From NCBI RefSeq assembly GCF_014174255.1, contig NZ_JABEQJ010000038.1, positions 1 to 43,375 on the forward strand: 43,375 nucleotides of DNA, in the 5' to 3' direction. Shown piece after piece: positions 43,363 to 43,375 of this stretch. The position numbers were made by a program, and so were the translations under genes. The notes under the pieces were generated by a model. The model saw only the letters and a program-made list of their open reading frames with translations, had not been told where the DNA came from and did not search any database. This DNA comes from Gluconacetobacter sacchari. GTDB lineage: Bacteria; Pseudomonadota; Alphaproteobacteria; Acetobacterales; Acetobacteraceae. The number at the start of each line of letters is the position of its first letter. Within the stretch, counting starts at the first letter, position 1.

Positions 43363-43375
43363 AAGGAGCGGTGGA
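43363..43375 (+). promoter_or_regulatory. Ribosome binding site for a gene starting at the window edge
   Basis: AAGGAG (43363-43368) ends seven bases before the window edge. A start codon beginning at or just past 43375 would have normal spacing. The expected gene is the RND pump subunit. Confidence 0.45.

Larger units (their letters stand above)
21084..43375 (+). mobile_element. Genomic island at tRNA-Gly (left end in window)
   Basis: Signs of transfer: insertion at a tRNA 3' end; a P4-type integrase as first gene; remnants of two more integrases; and a sharp fall from GC-rich DNA to roughly even composition from about 25.1 kb, with many A/T-ending codons. Cargo is a biosynthetic cluster and efflux genes. 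No right end was found; a search for a copy of the tRNA 3' end (TTCGCCCGCTCCA) within the window gave only a 10-base match at 23313-23322, which is not convincing. Confidence 0.75.

Noticed and set aside
43230-43375. Continuation of the adaptor protein in another frame (QVVLQTGSKGAV-like residues)
   Set aside because: The residues look a little like an adaptor end, but they overlap the perfect palindrome and the likely ribosome site of the next gene, so regulatory DNA is the simpler reading.
1-43375. CRISPR arrays, toxin-antitoxin pairs or phage structural genes
   Set aside because: No regularly spaced repeats, cas-like proteins, capsid or tail genes were seen. The antitoxin-like segment is a tail of integrase genes, without a toxin partner.

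Overview
This is a window of bacterial chromosome from a high-GC alphaproteobacterium. The flagellar ring genes, PqiABC, the EamA exporter, the class A flavin monooxygenase and the general protein style fit an acetic acid bacterium (Acetobacteraceae, Gluconacetobacter/Komagataeibacter-like). That assignment is inference; no rRNA marker is present.

Left part (1-21083, GC-rich, looks native). A flagellar block on the minus strand (flgG-flgA-flgH) lies next to a D-amino-acid-aminotransferase-like gene. It is followed by a scar made of the 3' end of a dihydroorotase gene, the 3' end of a LysR regulator and a decayed IS5-family element. Then come a Pmp3/YqaE membrane peptide, a DUF2501 secreted protein, a coupled pair of unknown membrane-anchored or secreted proteins (one DUF3142), an EamA exporter, and a divergent MarR regulator/flavin monooxygenase pair with twin operators. 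These are followed by succinate-semialdehyde dehydrogenase, tRNA-Thr(CGU), the pqiABC envelope lipid-transport operon, and nusG-secE-tRNA-Trp on the minus strand. tRNA-Gly(UCC) ends this part.

Right part (21084-43375) looks like a genomic island inserted at the 3' end of tRNA-Gly(UCC). It opens with a P4-type tyrosine integrase broken by one extra T. Next come a decayed second integrase on the minus strand and the 3' remnant of a diverged third integrase. From about 25.1 kb the base composition falls to roughly even GC. The island end is not in the window.

The island cargo includes what looks like an undescribed small-molecule biosynthetic cluster (25.2-39.3 kb). It has a divergent TetR regulator, an FAD-dependent dehydrogenase (COG2509-like), a Nudix hydrolase, a one-module NRPS-like enzyme (adenylation-carrier-reductase), and a glutamate-1-semialdehyde-aminomutase-like PLP enzyme. 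It also has a haem-oxygenase-like diiron oxygenase with a full set of seven predicted iron ligands, two ATP-grasp ligases of the L-amino-acid-ligase type, an MFS exporter, a 37-codon coupled small ORF and a LysA-type PLP decarboxylase. A plausible reading (inference): an amino acid is activated and reduced to an amino-aldehyde, then transaminated or isomerised. A nitrogen is oxidised by the diiron enzyme, amino acids are attached by the ligases, a carboxylate may be removed, and the product is exported.

After about 1.5 kb with no convincing gene, the window ends in an RND-type efflux set: an outer-membrane factor and a short periplasmic adaptor. A long perfect palindrome and a ribosome binding site follow, probably for the pump gene just outside.
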